DNA of 64,000 nt from assembly GCA_949316235.1 (NCBI GenBank), contig OX438743.1:40207242-40271241 (forward strand), given 5' to 3'. This DNA is from Oegoconia quadripuncta. Taxonomy: Eukaryota; Arthropoda; Insecta; Lepidoptera; Autostichidae. Positions 21,098 to 29,799 of this stretch are shown here, one piece after another; the first letter of the stretch is position 1; each line of letters opens with the position of its first letter. The notes beneath the pieces are model-generated. The model did no database searches. It had not been told where the DNA came from and saw only the letters and a list, made by a program, of their open reading frames with translations. A program made the position numbers and the translations under genes.

Positions 21098-21322
21098 TGT
21101 AGGGTTTGCCTACATGGAATGCTACTGCTGAATGCTAAATGCTCTGATGATACTTAACGATAATGTGAGGGTTGAAAGAAAGTCGTACAACCGTACTGTA
21201 TGAGTGCGTTTTATTCACTGATAATATTCAATGCTAATGTAAAGCTCGCCGGCCACTGCGTGCAGCGGTCAGCGTTTATGTATTAAACAAAATTATGATA
21301 AAATGTGCGGTTCCGTACAACA
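21098..21322 (-). repeat. LTR (5' LTR of the BEL/Pao element), ~225 bp
   Basis: Read on the minus strand it begins TGTTGTACGGAACCGC and ends AACCCTACA (TG...CA termini). It contains GTGAATAAAACGCACTC and ATCAGAGCATTTAGC. Bounds are inferred from termini and leader position because the partner LTR is absent. Confidence 0.6.
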
Positions 21323-21357
21323 TTATGCCTATTTCACATGTACATGTCCTTATACCC

Positions 21358-21480
21358 AATGGTTGAATGGAAGAGATTGCTTTTAGTGATAAGGTCGCGA
21401 AATTGTACATTCTATTCTTACCACTTTTCTGTAACTGTATTTTATTTTCTGTTGTGCAATAAAGTGTATTTGTATTGTAT
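21358..21480 (+). mobile_element. LINE 3' UTR fragment
   Basis: GAAGAGATTGCTTTTAGTGA, then TAAGGTCGCGAAATTGTACA and TGCAATAAAGTGTATTTGT: a retroposon 3' end with AATAAA. Same family as the reverse-oriented tails at 14985 and 27223. Confidence 0.65.
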
Positions 21481-21488
21481 TTAAGTAA

Positions 21489-22135
21489 TTAAAAACAAAA
21501 AAACGCGATAGCATATTTAGTATTTTGCGGACGCCATGTTTTTTTTTACCATAAAATATATCCTATGACACACCGACCAAGAAGAATCCAACGACACCAT
21601 GTACTTCGAAATCGGTCAAGCCATTTAGGCTACAGGATGCGGCTAAGGAACGGACATACATACATACATCCATACATACATCCATACATACGTCAACACA
21701 TACATCCATACATACATCCATACATACATCCATACATACATCCATATATACATTCATACATACATCCATACATACATCCATACATACATCCATACATACT
21801 TCAATACATACATCCATACATACATCCATACATACATCCATACATACATCCATACATACATCCATACATACATCAATACATACATCCATACATACATCCA
21901 TACATACATCCATACATACATCCATACATACATCAATACATACATCCATATATACATTCATACATACATCCATACATACATCCATACATACATCCATACA
22001 TACTTCAATACATACATCCATACATACATCAATACATACATCCATACATACATCAATACATACATCCATACATACATCCATACATACAAACACTCGAAAA
22101 ACATTACCCTCCTTCCTTGGGCTGTCGGGTCAAAA
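21489..22135 (-). repeat. Family X dispersed repeat carrying an expanded microsatellite
   Basis: Left part: AAAAAACGCGATAGCATATT, ATAAAATATATCCTATGACA, TTAGGCTACAGGATGCGGC. Right part after the array: CGAAAAACATTACCCTCCTT and CTTGGGCTGTCGGGTC. The other copies (3100, 5225, 6702, 36789) have the same flanks with only a 12-50 bp tract between. Confidence 0.8.
21653..22089. repeat. 12-bp tandem array (CATACATACATC)n, ~36 copies
   Basis: The period-12 unit is CATACATACATC with scattered variants (TTCAATAC, TCAATACA, TATATACATTC). Both strands stay open (YIHPYIHP on plus, MDVCMDVC or WMYVWMYV on minus) purely because of the period; these are not proteins. Confidence 0.95.
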
Positions 22136-22346
22136 ATGAGAACGGTAGTGACTTTTAGAACAGGAGCATCCATTTACAAGATTTAGTTACCTACTCATTA
22201 GCTTTTTATTATTATACAATGAATCAGACAGAAGCCGTTTATGTATATTGTATACTGAGTCACAGTAAATTGACGAGATAACGTTTATTTAGATTAAAGG
22301 TAAAAATGTTAAAGTGTCCCATCTAATGTTTGTTACTCTTTGACAG

Positions 22347-22445
22347 CCTCCGGCGCCGCAGAGTCTCGTTTTCCAATCAATAATGTCTTGGGAATTGTAT
22401 CCGACAGATCTCCAGGGTGTCACGTTTCATGGTTTCCATCACTAA
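22347..22445 (+). CDS. Possible isolated terminal exon
   Basis: A good acceptor (TTTGTTACTCTTTGACAG) ends at 22346 and is followed by 32 codons in one frame (PPAPQSLVFQSIMSWELYPT then DLQGVTFHGFHH) and TAA. The stretch is GC-richer than its surroundings. No partner exon was found upstream, and the segment just after it (AAGATGGCGTTTGAGAGAAC) resembles repeat DNA, so it could belong to a mobile element. I do not recognise the product. Confidence 0.25.
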   Translation, partial: PPAPQSLVFQSIMSWELYPTDLQGVTFHGFHH

Positions 22446-22663
22446 TGGGAAGATGGCGTTTGAGAGAACATTTTTTTTTCTTATATTATGTAAACTTGCT
22501 AAGGTTTTTCCAGTATAAATACGTAGGGAGGCTGCCATTTTTAAGCCAATCGATGAACCGACTTCCATAAGCTGAGACTCATAGCGTTCTTGGCCAATTG
22601 GAGATTAAATCTGTCATTTCCGAGATATGTAGGTACGTACGAGTATGTATAGCTCTCATCATC

Positions 22664-22804
22664 TCAGGCCTTTGTTAGTTTATTGTATAATGGTCTCAAG
22701 TTGACGCTTGAGAATCTGTTGCATATTAAAACAGCATCAGAAAAAATGGTCTTGAGACTGAGACGAGATCTCAATCTAAAGTACGATTTATTAATACCGA
22801 CCTT
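22664..22804. mobile_element. Family F8 element, shortened copy
   Basis: TCAGGCCTTTGTTAGTTTAT at the left; TACGATTTATTAATACCGAC and CTTA at the right. The centre keeps GTCTCAAGTTGACGCTTGAG and GTCTTGAGACTGAGACGAGA. Confidence 0.65.
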
Positions 22805-23364
22805 AGTGTAGGGAGGACTTACAGTTGTCATCGATAGTAAGAGAAGTTTTAACTTTACTGATGATTTAGAAGGGATATGTCCTCATTCATCATTTGCCCT
22901 CAAGTAGTGTGTGAATCCAATATCTTTTTAGCATTACGTACGTAGAACAAATTTTCGGAAAAAATATTTTTATTCTGTGTGAACGTCATTCGTATAATAA
23001 AACTTTCATTGAAGTTGATATATTTCTTTATTTATTTATTTATTTGGAACATCGACATCATATAATATTACACATATATATTAGTCTACATATTTTAGAA
23101 ATTCAATTCCTGATATTATATGACAATTAAAGATGTACACGTCATTCACCAATTTGTACAAATTTCATTCCTCATTGGGTTAACTGAAGTCAAAAGTTAA
23201 CAAAATTGCTTCCAGTGTGCAAATTAAGTAAGTTTGGTTAGTTTAGTGATTATTAGTTTAGTCTCTGTTATGATTGAATAAAACATGGTTGTATATAGGT
23301 AAATAGTTTCATAAAAAAACTAATTTTTGGGTATCTCAAAGTTTTGTTAAATGAATATTTTTTT
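22805..23364. other. No gene seen
   Basis: AT-rich. A (TTTAT)n run at ~23029-23044 may be the tail of a retroposon. Nothing else recognised. Confidence 0.3.
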
Positions 23365-23687
23365 AACCGCCTCCGTGGCTCAATGTAAACAACAATGGGT
23401 TTACGATTCGGAGGTCGCGGGTTCGATATGTTTAAGTACTCGATTTGGTTGGTGGTAAGGCATTTTAAATATCCTCCTGGCTAGCTACCAACATCTTATC
23501 TAAATCTGCCGCCAAGTAGCAAGTTAATAGTATTGTTGTGTTCCGGTTGTTAGAGATAAGATAGTCAGTCCCCCAAATCTGTTGGCGTTTCCGGGTCAGT
23601 ACGCTTCCACCTTCGACCTCATCTTCACTTAACATCAGGTGTGGATTGAGGTCAAGTACGAAACCGTCGTGCATAAAAAAAAAAAAA
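23365..23687 (+). mobile_element. SINE-A copy, near full length
   Basis: Head and body complete except for loss of about 14 bp (CCCCAGCGGGGTAC) just after box B, followed by a long A tail. Confidence 0.9.
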
Positions 23688-23690
23688 TTT

Positions 23691-23720
23691 AACGTTGTCT
23701 TGAAATTTCAAGACAACGTT
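23691..23720. repeat. Perfect 30-bp palindrome
   Basis: The half site AACGTTGTCTTGAAA is followed at once by its exact reverse complement. It directly abuts the A tail of the preceding SINE-A copy. Confidence 0.9.
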
Positions 23721-23840
23721 TGTTTGAATTATTAATCGTGTATTATGCTTTGACTGTGTGTTCTTAAAATAAATAAATTAAAAAAATATTATAACCGTAC
23801 AGAAACACAACAGTAGGTAGCTACAAGAACACAACTCTAC

Positions 23841-23962
23841 TTTGGTTGGTGGTAGGGCATTTTAAATGTCTGCCTGGCTAGCTACCACCATCTCATTTTA
23901 ATCTTTACTTAACATCAGGTGTGATTGAGGTCAAGTACTAACCCGTTGTGCATAAAAAAAAA
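23841..23962 (+). mobile_element. SINE-A copy, truncated and internally deleted
   Basis: TTTGGTTGGTGGTAGGGCAT through CTAGCTACCACCATC joins directly to TTTACTTAACATCAGGTGTG and the A tail. About 125 bp of body is missing. Confidence 0.85.
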
Positions 23963-24394
23963 CTGACTACATCGCAAACGGATCTCCGAATCAAACACTG
24001 TTTTGAGATAGCCCTTATTATTTTTGTACGACATAGCCAACGACATCCCACATGATGGGGTACAAAAATAAAAAAAAACAATCAACAGGTAGACAAAAAA
24101 AATTTCGAAAATTTAATTTAACACTTTGTTGGCGCGATTTATACTGGAGGAGTTTTTAGGACTTAAGGATAAACAAATTATACCTAATAAATAATTAACA
24201 ATAAAAATGTTTTATTTACTTTAAACTTAGTCTAGTTTACAGATTTTGCTGGGACACTCCTTTTAATTTCAATACCGTGCATGTGTTGTGTATGCAGTGT
24301 AATTTTGAGAGAAGACAGAGTATTATATTATATATAAAATAATAATAAATCAAGTGCTGTGTGGTTTGGACACTCAAATAGAATAGAACCAACC

Positions 24395-24605
24395 TGTCTC
24401 TTTCTGTGGGTGTCGTAAAAGGCGACTAAGGGACTTTACACCAATAACATCTATAGATTGGCACGTATCAACGGCGATGGGCTCACCCCCTGTCACGTGT
24501 GCATTCCATAAGGTGAACTGTGGATGTTATTTCAATAATTAATGTTTGGGATATCTCTGACCACCCCGTTTGGGATAAAGGTCGTGACTTTATGTATAAA
24601 TGTAT
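24395..24605 (+). mobile_element. LINE 3' UTR fragment (GTAAAAGGCGACTAAGGGA family)
   Basis: CTGTCTCTTTCTGTGGGTGT, CGTAAAAGGCGACTAAGGGA, CACGTGTGCATTCCATAAGG, ending GATATCTCTGACCACCCCG and TTTGGGATAAAGGTCGTGA. A reverse-oriented relative is at 60395-60625 and a scrap at 53465. Confidence 0.65.
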
Positions 24606-24729
24606 TATTTAATAATAAATCAAATAAGAAATAGTAATATAAAAAGAGTTATTATTTATTATACATAGGGTCTAACAAAATTAACCCGACAAACTTTAGC
24701 AATTGCACGTACATGACAATAAAATAATA

Positions 24730-26388
24730 CAATGTGTCCCGGAGAGAAGTGACCAGCGGGCGTAGTTTGAAAATTTATACAAAATTATCGATAAATCATT
24801 TAAATTTAGAGACCTAACTGCTTTTGTTTTAAAAATTGTTAATTCTTTTTTTTTAATAGACATCTCTGACCTTCTGCACTATTTTAGTCATAATTTCTTT
24901 GTTTTTACGTCTTTCCCAATTCTTTTTTTTTAATTCAGTGCTGTTATTATTATTCATCAAATTAAGTTATGAAAATTATCCAAAAACAAATAAATAATTT
25001 ATTAAAAAAGAAATAAACTTAAAATTCGACCAACAAAACTGTATTTCTTTAAGTTTAAAAATAAAAAAACGAAAAATGTCCCTATAACATCATGTTTTTT
25101 TTTAATTATTATGATACTACATGATATTCTCTAAAATATCCTCGAACAATGTTTTTAGTTATTTCAAATAAATGTGAACGTACGAGACATTGAAATTGAC
25201 CTTTTATGCTCCAGTAACTAGATAGAGATAAGTTTAAAAAAATGAAAGTAATGTTTTAAGCAGTTTATTTGCACATTAAGTGTTTTGTTATTACAATGAA
25301 TCATTTTGATTTTAACATGATAGTTTAATAATAAATAAAAGATACTTAATTTGTTAAAATGGTTGTTTATTAAGAAAAATCAGGTAATTAATTAATTATG
25401 TTTTCAAAATGACCGCCGTCAGCGGTTATGCAGGCCAGGGCCCTAAATGACATCCTTAGTGTAGTTCGCCTTATTTCTGCATGATTCTGCGCTATTTCTG
25501 CGGCAGCAGCATCGATTCTCTGTTTCAGCTGGTCTCTTGAAATTATTGGCACAGCATAAACTTTTTGCTTCATGTAGCCCCAGAAATAATAATCAAGAGG
25601 CGTCAAGTCTGGTGACCTCGGGGGCCATGCTACTGGACCGCCTCTGCCAACCCATCTTGGATAATTTTCATTGGCCTGGCCTGCATAACCGCTGACGGCG
25701 GTCATTTTGAAAACATAATTAATTAATTACCTGATTTTTCTTAATAAACAACCATTTTAACAAATTAAGTATCTTTTATTTATTATTAAACTATCATGTT
25801 AAAATCAAAATGATTCATTGTAATAACAAAACACTTAAATGTGCAAATAAACTGCTTAAAACATTACTTTCATTTTTTTAAACTTATCTCTATCTAGTTA
25901 CTGGAGCATAAAAGGTCAATTTCAATGTCTCGTACGTTCACATTTATTTGAAATAACTAAAAACATTGTTCGAGGATATTTTAGAGAATATCATGTAGTA
26001 TCATAATAATTAAAAAAAAACATGATGTTATAGGGACATTTTTCGTTTTTTTATTTTTAAACTTAAAGAAATACAGTTTTGGTGGTCGAATTTTAAGTTT
26101 ATTTCTTTTTTAATAAATTATTTATTTGTTTTGGGATAATTTTCATAACTTAATTTGATGAATAATAATAACAGCACTGAATTAAAAAAAAAAGAATTGG
26201 GAAAGACGTAAAAACAAAGAAATTATGACTAAAATAGTGCAGAAGGTCAGACATGTCTATTAAAAAAAAAGGATTAACAATTTTTAAAAAACAAAAGCAG
26301 TTAGGTCTCTAAATTTAAATGATTTATCGATAATTTTGTATAAATTTTCAAACTACGCCCGCTGGTCACTTCTCTCCGGGACACATTG
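24730..26388. mobile_element. 1.66-kb foldback element with 710-bp arms around a transposase fragment
   Basis: Terminus CAATGTGTCCCGGAGAGAAG at 24730 and its reverse complement at 26388, TA on both sides. The arms 24730-25439 and 25675-26388 are nearly identical reverse complements along ~710 bp; the unique centre is ~235 bp. The arms include the 3' end of the transposase coding region, so the last codons occur twice in opposite directions. The right arm looks like an inverted duplicate of the element's 3' half that replaced the 5' half. Confidence 0.85.
25388..25672 (-). pseudogene. C-terminal fragment of a Tc1/mariner-type transposase
   Basis: Minus-strand codons give ENYPRWVGRGGPVAWPPRSP, then DLTPLDYYFWGYMKQKVY, and end ADGGHFENIIN before the stop. 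SPDLTPLD followed by an aromatic FWGY block is the signature around the third catalytic acid of this superfamily. About the first two thirds of the protein is missing. The residues upstream of ENYPRW in the open frame come from the antisense of the duplicated 3' end and are not transposase. Confidence 0.85.
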
Positions 26389-26861
26389 TATATTCATTAA
26401 AAAAACTAGCCTTATAAATTTTGTTTCCGAGTAAAAAAATTAAATGTAAGTGCAAATGACAATACAAATTAACAGACTTACTTCATTTTGATTGTACCTT
26501 ATTTTATCAATGAGAAAAAAAAGGCAACGTTCATATGAAAGACCCCAATGGGGGTGGCGGGGCACAGGGCGCAACCAATCACAGCAAGTCGCGCCGCGTC
26601 GCGTCGCCGGCCGACGGTGAACGGCGAGTGGTCGCCTTTCGGCGTCTTCAATGATACCGCGGCACGTGTTTGTGTGTTGTGGCAAAGTACTTCGATCGCG
26701 CGGCCATTAAGGTCCAACTCACACATTTCTATATTTTATATTTTGAATAAAATCTGTTAATTTTAATGTTTCATTTTGTATTTTTTTCGTAATAGGTAAG
26801 GTACCTACATCCTGTACATCCCTCATGTCGGGTTAATTTTGTTAGACCCTATATACATATA

Positions 26862-26975
26862 CAGGGTGGATTGGAATTCGTGTATTTCCCATTAACTGGC
26901 GACACCACTCTTGATTACGAACAGGGTAGTAGATCGTACTTCCAAACTCACGCAGTTTTGATTTCACCGTATTAT
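26862..26975. mobile_element. CAGGGTGAATT foldback element, left part only
   Basis: CAGGGTGGATTGGAATTCGT, TTCCCATTAACTGGCGACAC and ACTCTTGATTACGAACAG match the left arm of the copies at 8697 and 49034. The right arm is missing. Confidence 0.6.
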
Positions 26976-26997
26976 GTAGTGTGAACAATAAAATCAA

Positions 26998-27180
26998 TTG
27001 GCTAGCCAGCTAATGGACACGTTTTTATGTTTTCTGCTTTTAGTGTCAAGCCTTCTACTCCATTGGTTTTCTGGCAGAAAAAAGCCTGCTGACAGTGGCA
27101 CCACCAATGCAACATGCCAGGGTTTGGCGCATCCATGCTGGCGCAGCGGGGCTCCTTTAAGGTGTTACTGTAAATATTAA
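26998..27180 (+). other. Unclassified short open frame
   Basis: 60 codons with a hydrophobic start (FLCFLLLVSSLLLHWFS), then polar sequence, opened by an internal TTG. Flanking DNA is repeat-rich and no splice signals support it. Probably chance or repeat-derived. Confidence 0.15.
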
Positions 27181-27222
27181 AAAAAAACTTTTAAAAAATC
27201 TACAATACAATACAATAACATA

Positions 27223-27430
27223 CTCTTTATTGCGTAAAACAATTTGATGATAACAATAGAACACAATTCGGCGGTCTTATCACTAAAAGCGATCTCTTCC
27301 AGACAACCCACAGCTATCCACTATCCCACTTCATTACAGCCTTACACGTCTGTACTGTTGGGGCACAGCCGCCTCTCACTGGGAGAGGGTAGGTATGGGC
27401 CATAGTCGACCACGCGGACCCAGCGCGGAT
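27223..27430 (-). mobile_element. LINE 3' region fragment
   Basis: AACATACTCTTTATTGCGTA, GGTCTTATCACTAAAAGCGA and TCTCTTCCAGACAACC are the reverse of a LINE 3' UTR. The continuation (CACAGCCGCCTCTCACTGGG, GGGCCATAGTCGACCACGC) belongs to the same retroposon. Confidence 0.6.
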
Positions 27431-27604
27431 TAGTGGATTTCTGACAGACTAATGGCCACCTAACTTTCAGTGTTTCGCCCCTGTATGCCACCGACTTGGC
27501 TTAATGATGTAACGAGGTGTACAACCTCTGCTAATTCTGTCTTCTTTTCGGTAATCTCTTTGGCGTTTTCTTTTTTGGGACATTATTCAAAATTCTGAAT
27601 TCTA

Positions 27605-28075
27605 AATTATTTTCAAAAACTAGTCGAGTCTTGACGCAGCTTGCGAGCTAAACTATTCTTTTCTTTTCCTTTTATTTCTTTCTTTAAATTATTATATCAT
27701 TATTAAGTTTTACGAGTGCCTATCCCTTCTTCCTGTCCTTCACCTTCTTCTTCACCGTTCATCAGTGGCTGCAGTCCTGGTAGGGGCCGGAAACCTACGA
27801 CCCTGAACCTCATCCTCGTCTACGGCGCCCAATTCCTAAGTAATAGCTCCAGCAGCTGAGCGTTCGCAGTACCGCGACAATGACTGCCTTCAATTTAGAA
27901 CTATTTAACGTGCCCTCCAAAGCACGGAAGCACTCGTATTAAAATGTCACTAATGTTCACCCATCCAAGGACTGACCGCGCCGGACATTGCTTAACATCG
28001 CTAATCGAAAACGAATGATGAAAGCGACTGCGCCACGAGTGCTCCTGTATTACCTGTGACGATAATAATAAACTC
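27605..28075 (-). mobile_element. 5S-rRNA-related SINE
   Basis: On the minus strand, GATGTTAAGCAATGTCCGGC and GCGGTCAGTCCTTGGATGGG closely follow the internal promoter half of animal 5S rRNA (GTTAAGCAAC..CGGGCGCGGTTAGTACTTGGATGGGTGACC, from memory). The upstream part (GGAGCACTCGTGGCGCAGTC) and the ~350-bp downstream body with an A-rich end are not 5S. This is a 5S-headed or chimeric SINE, not a functional 5S gene. Confidence 0.6.
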
Positions 28076-28087
28076 GGGGAATTAAGT

Positions 28088-28262
28088 CATCATCATCATC
28101 AGCCCGTAAACATCTCACTGCAGGGATATAGGCCTTCACTCGTATATGAGGGAGTACGGGCCATAGTTCACCATGGTGGCCCAATGCGGGTTGGGGACTT
28201 AACATGCCTTTGAATTTTTATTTCTCAGGCACGCAGGTTTCCTCACGAAGTTTTCCTTCACC
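28088..28262 (-). mobile_element. SINE-B copy, head missing
   Basis: CATCATCATCATCAGCCCGT at the 3' side through TATAGGCCTTCACTCGTATA to CCTCACGAAGTTTTCC; the tRNA-like head is absent. Confidence 0.85.
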
Positions 28263-28316
28263 GGGAATTAAGTATTTTGACGTTTTATAACCTTCTTCGT
28301 CTTCGTTCGTCTTAAG

Positions 28317-28650
28317 AACCTCCGTGGCTCAATGCAAACAACATTGGGTTTACGATTAGGAGATCGCGGGTTCGATCCCCAGCGGGGTACATGTTTAAGT
28401 ACTCGGTTTGGTTGGTGGTAGGGCTTTTTAAATGTCCGCCTGGCTAGCTACCACCATCTTATCTAAATCTGCCGCTAAGCAGCAATCTTAATGACATTGT
28501 TGTGTTCCGGTTGTCAGAGATAAGATAGCCAGTCCCCCAAATGTATTGGGGTTTCCGGGTCAGTGCGCTTCCACCTTCGACTCCATCTTCGCTTAACATC
28601 AGGTGTGATTGAGGTCAAGTACGAACCCGTCGTGCATAAAAAAAAAAAAC
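28317..28650 (+). mobile_element. Full-length SINE-A copy
   Basis: Head AACCTCCGTGGCTCAATGCA, box B GGGTTCGATCCCC, full body, A tail to 28650. Confidence 0.9.
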
Positions 28651-28681
28651 CTCAAGGAACTGAACCCTAATTAATGGTATA

Positions 28682-28838
28682 CAGGGTGAATTTAAATTCG
28701 TGTAATTCCCAGTAACTGGTGACGTCACTCTTGATTACGAACAGCTTTCCCCAAGGAACCATAGTTGGCTTCGATCAAATAATTTTCGATAACCCATACA
28801 AAGTAAACCATTCTGAAACTACCTTTAGTATGAAATAC
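28682..28838. mobile_element. CAGGGTGAATT foldback element, right part missing
   Basis: CAGGGTGAATTTAAATTCGT, CCAGTAACTGGTGACGTCAC and AACCATTCTGAAACTACC, then truncated. The outer left end is intact. Confidence 0.65.
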
Positions 28839-28862
28839 ACCCGTATTGCTACTATTAGTGCA

Positions 28863-28979
28863 AACCGCCTCCGTGGCTCAATGTAAACAACATTGGGTTT
28901 ACGTTTTGGAGGTCCCGGAGGTTCCGGTTGTCAGAGATAAGATAGCCAGTCCCCCAAATACGATGGGGTTTCCGGGTCC
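28863..28979 (+). mobile_element. SINE-A copy with a large internal deletion
   Basis: Head ACCGCCTCCGTGGCTCAATG to GGAGGTCCCGG joins straight to AGGTTCCGGTTGTCAGAGAT and GGGGTTTCCGGGTC. No tail; it runs into a SINE-C copy. Confidence 0.8.
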
Positions 28980-28984
28980 ATATA

Positions 28985-29096
28985 ACTCGGGAACATATGT
29001 CTGTATTCATCATACAAACATATGCCCCTAGCGGGATTCGAACCCGCGACCTTTTGGTATAGCAGTAAATTTTTAACCACTACACCAAACAAGTCG
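28985..29096 (-). mobile_element. SINE-C copy, 3'-shortened
   Basis: AACTCGGGAACATATGTCTG, then the head as GCGGGATTCGAACCCGCGAC and ACCACTACACCAAACAAGTC in reverse orientation. Confidence 0.8.
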
Positions 29097-29104
29097 TCGA
29101 AATT

Positions 29105-29290
29105 TCAACCTGTATATGGTTCTGAAGAACATAATTGAGGAAAAGATAGAAGGAAAGGGAGGAAGGGGAAGAAAGACCTAGGCGCAATTACTTTGACCAA
29201 GTGAAAGAAAAGGTGAATGTCGTGTCGTACCAAGAGGTTAAATCGAGGTCGGAAAGTAGAGAGACGTATACATTACTCCACCGACAAGAA
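29105..29290 (+). pseudogene. RTE-like LINE ORF, C-terminal relic
   Basis: With frameshifts the plus strand reads NIIEEKIEGK.GRGR..., then FDQVKEKVNVVSYQEVKSRS and ESRETYTLLHRQEHS. That is the basic tail that follows the reverse transcriptase in RTE-type elements. A shorter relative is at 57885-58035. Confidence 0.55.
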
Positions 29291-29738
29291 CATAGCATTT
29301 AAATTGAAGAAGATGTGGTTCTAAAAAATCCATAGCCAAGCTGGGCGATTTGTTTAAATTGGAAAGAAGACAATCGCAAGATGGTCACATATCAATTTCA
29401 TCAAGATCTGATCATAGAATATCCATGGAGAGACCTAAGGAATCGTGTTTTGGGAACACTTATCACATAGTTTACATCCTTTATTTTACTGCATATTTAT
29501 TTCAAAGTACATACAGTATTGTTGACACATTACCATATCAATTGAAGCCAATTGACGTACTATGGAGCCTTAACAGTTATTAGTAAAGACTACGTGAAGT
29601 TGGAAAACACACAATGAAATTCATTTTAGCAATATCAAAAAACAGTGCGGAAATAGTGCCAAATAGTGCCCAAAGGAAAAAAATTATACCACTGTAGTTT
29701 TTGTAATTTGTTTTAAAAAACCGGTATTGATGACTTAC
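29291..29738. other. Flank downstream of the last located lectin exon; no exon found
   Basis: Searched on the minus strand for the terminal lectin exon (phase 2 entry, two cysteines, stop) without success. No repeat recognised apart from AT-rich stretches. Confidence 0.35.
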
Positions 29739-29799
29739 AATTCAATGAGCTCATTGTCCGGCGCCCACTTGTGGAATCCAGTCTCCGTTATGTCTTCAC
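29739..29799 (-). CDS. C-type lectin exon 5
   Basis: 61 nt, acceptor AAATTGTACAG, donor GTAAGT. Phase 1 entry accepts the G left by exon 4 and gives [20 protein letters not shown]. Nearby repeats do not overlap it. Confidence 0.8.

Larger units (their letters stand above)
16647..21322 (-). mobile_element. Decayed BEL/Pao-type LTR retrotransposon with envelope gene
   Basis: Order on the minus strand: LTR (21322-21098), leader and a short gag-side frame (to ~20843), RNase H (from ~20817), H2C2 region, integrase, the chromatin/DUF5641-like end (to 18756), then an envelope-like gene (18681-16647). Gag, protease and most of reverse transcriptase are missing, so there is one large internal deletion near 20820-20840. 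No copy of the LTR is seen beyond 16647. Frameshifts split pol, and a SINE plus frameshifts split env. The Env position downstream of pol makes this an envelope-bearing BEL/Pao lineage. It cannot be autonomous in this state. Confidence 0.8.
24668..26849. mobile_element. TA-flanked inverted-repeat element, host of the nested foldback
   Basis: GGGTCTAACAAAATTAACCC begins the left terminus (24668-24690), and its 23-bp reverse complement ends the element at 26827-26849, with TA outside both. Without the nested insert it is about 520 bp. The right part (26540-26710) is unusually GC-rich (GCGCCGCGTCGCGTCGCCGG) for this window, but the frames over it lack family motifs. Confidence 0.75.

Noticed and set aside
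21653..22089. CRISPR-like array
   Set aside because: Continuous short-period repeat with no spacers.
21563..22173. Long open frames on both strands (YIHP..., MDVC..., WMYV... repeats)
   Set aside because: They arise from the 12-bp tandem array; a period divisible by three without stops opens all these frames.
27940..28030. Functional 5S rRNA gene
   Set aside because: Only about half of the 5S sequence matches, and the terminator and 5' half are wrong.
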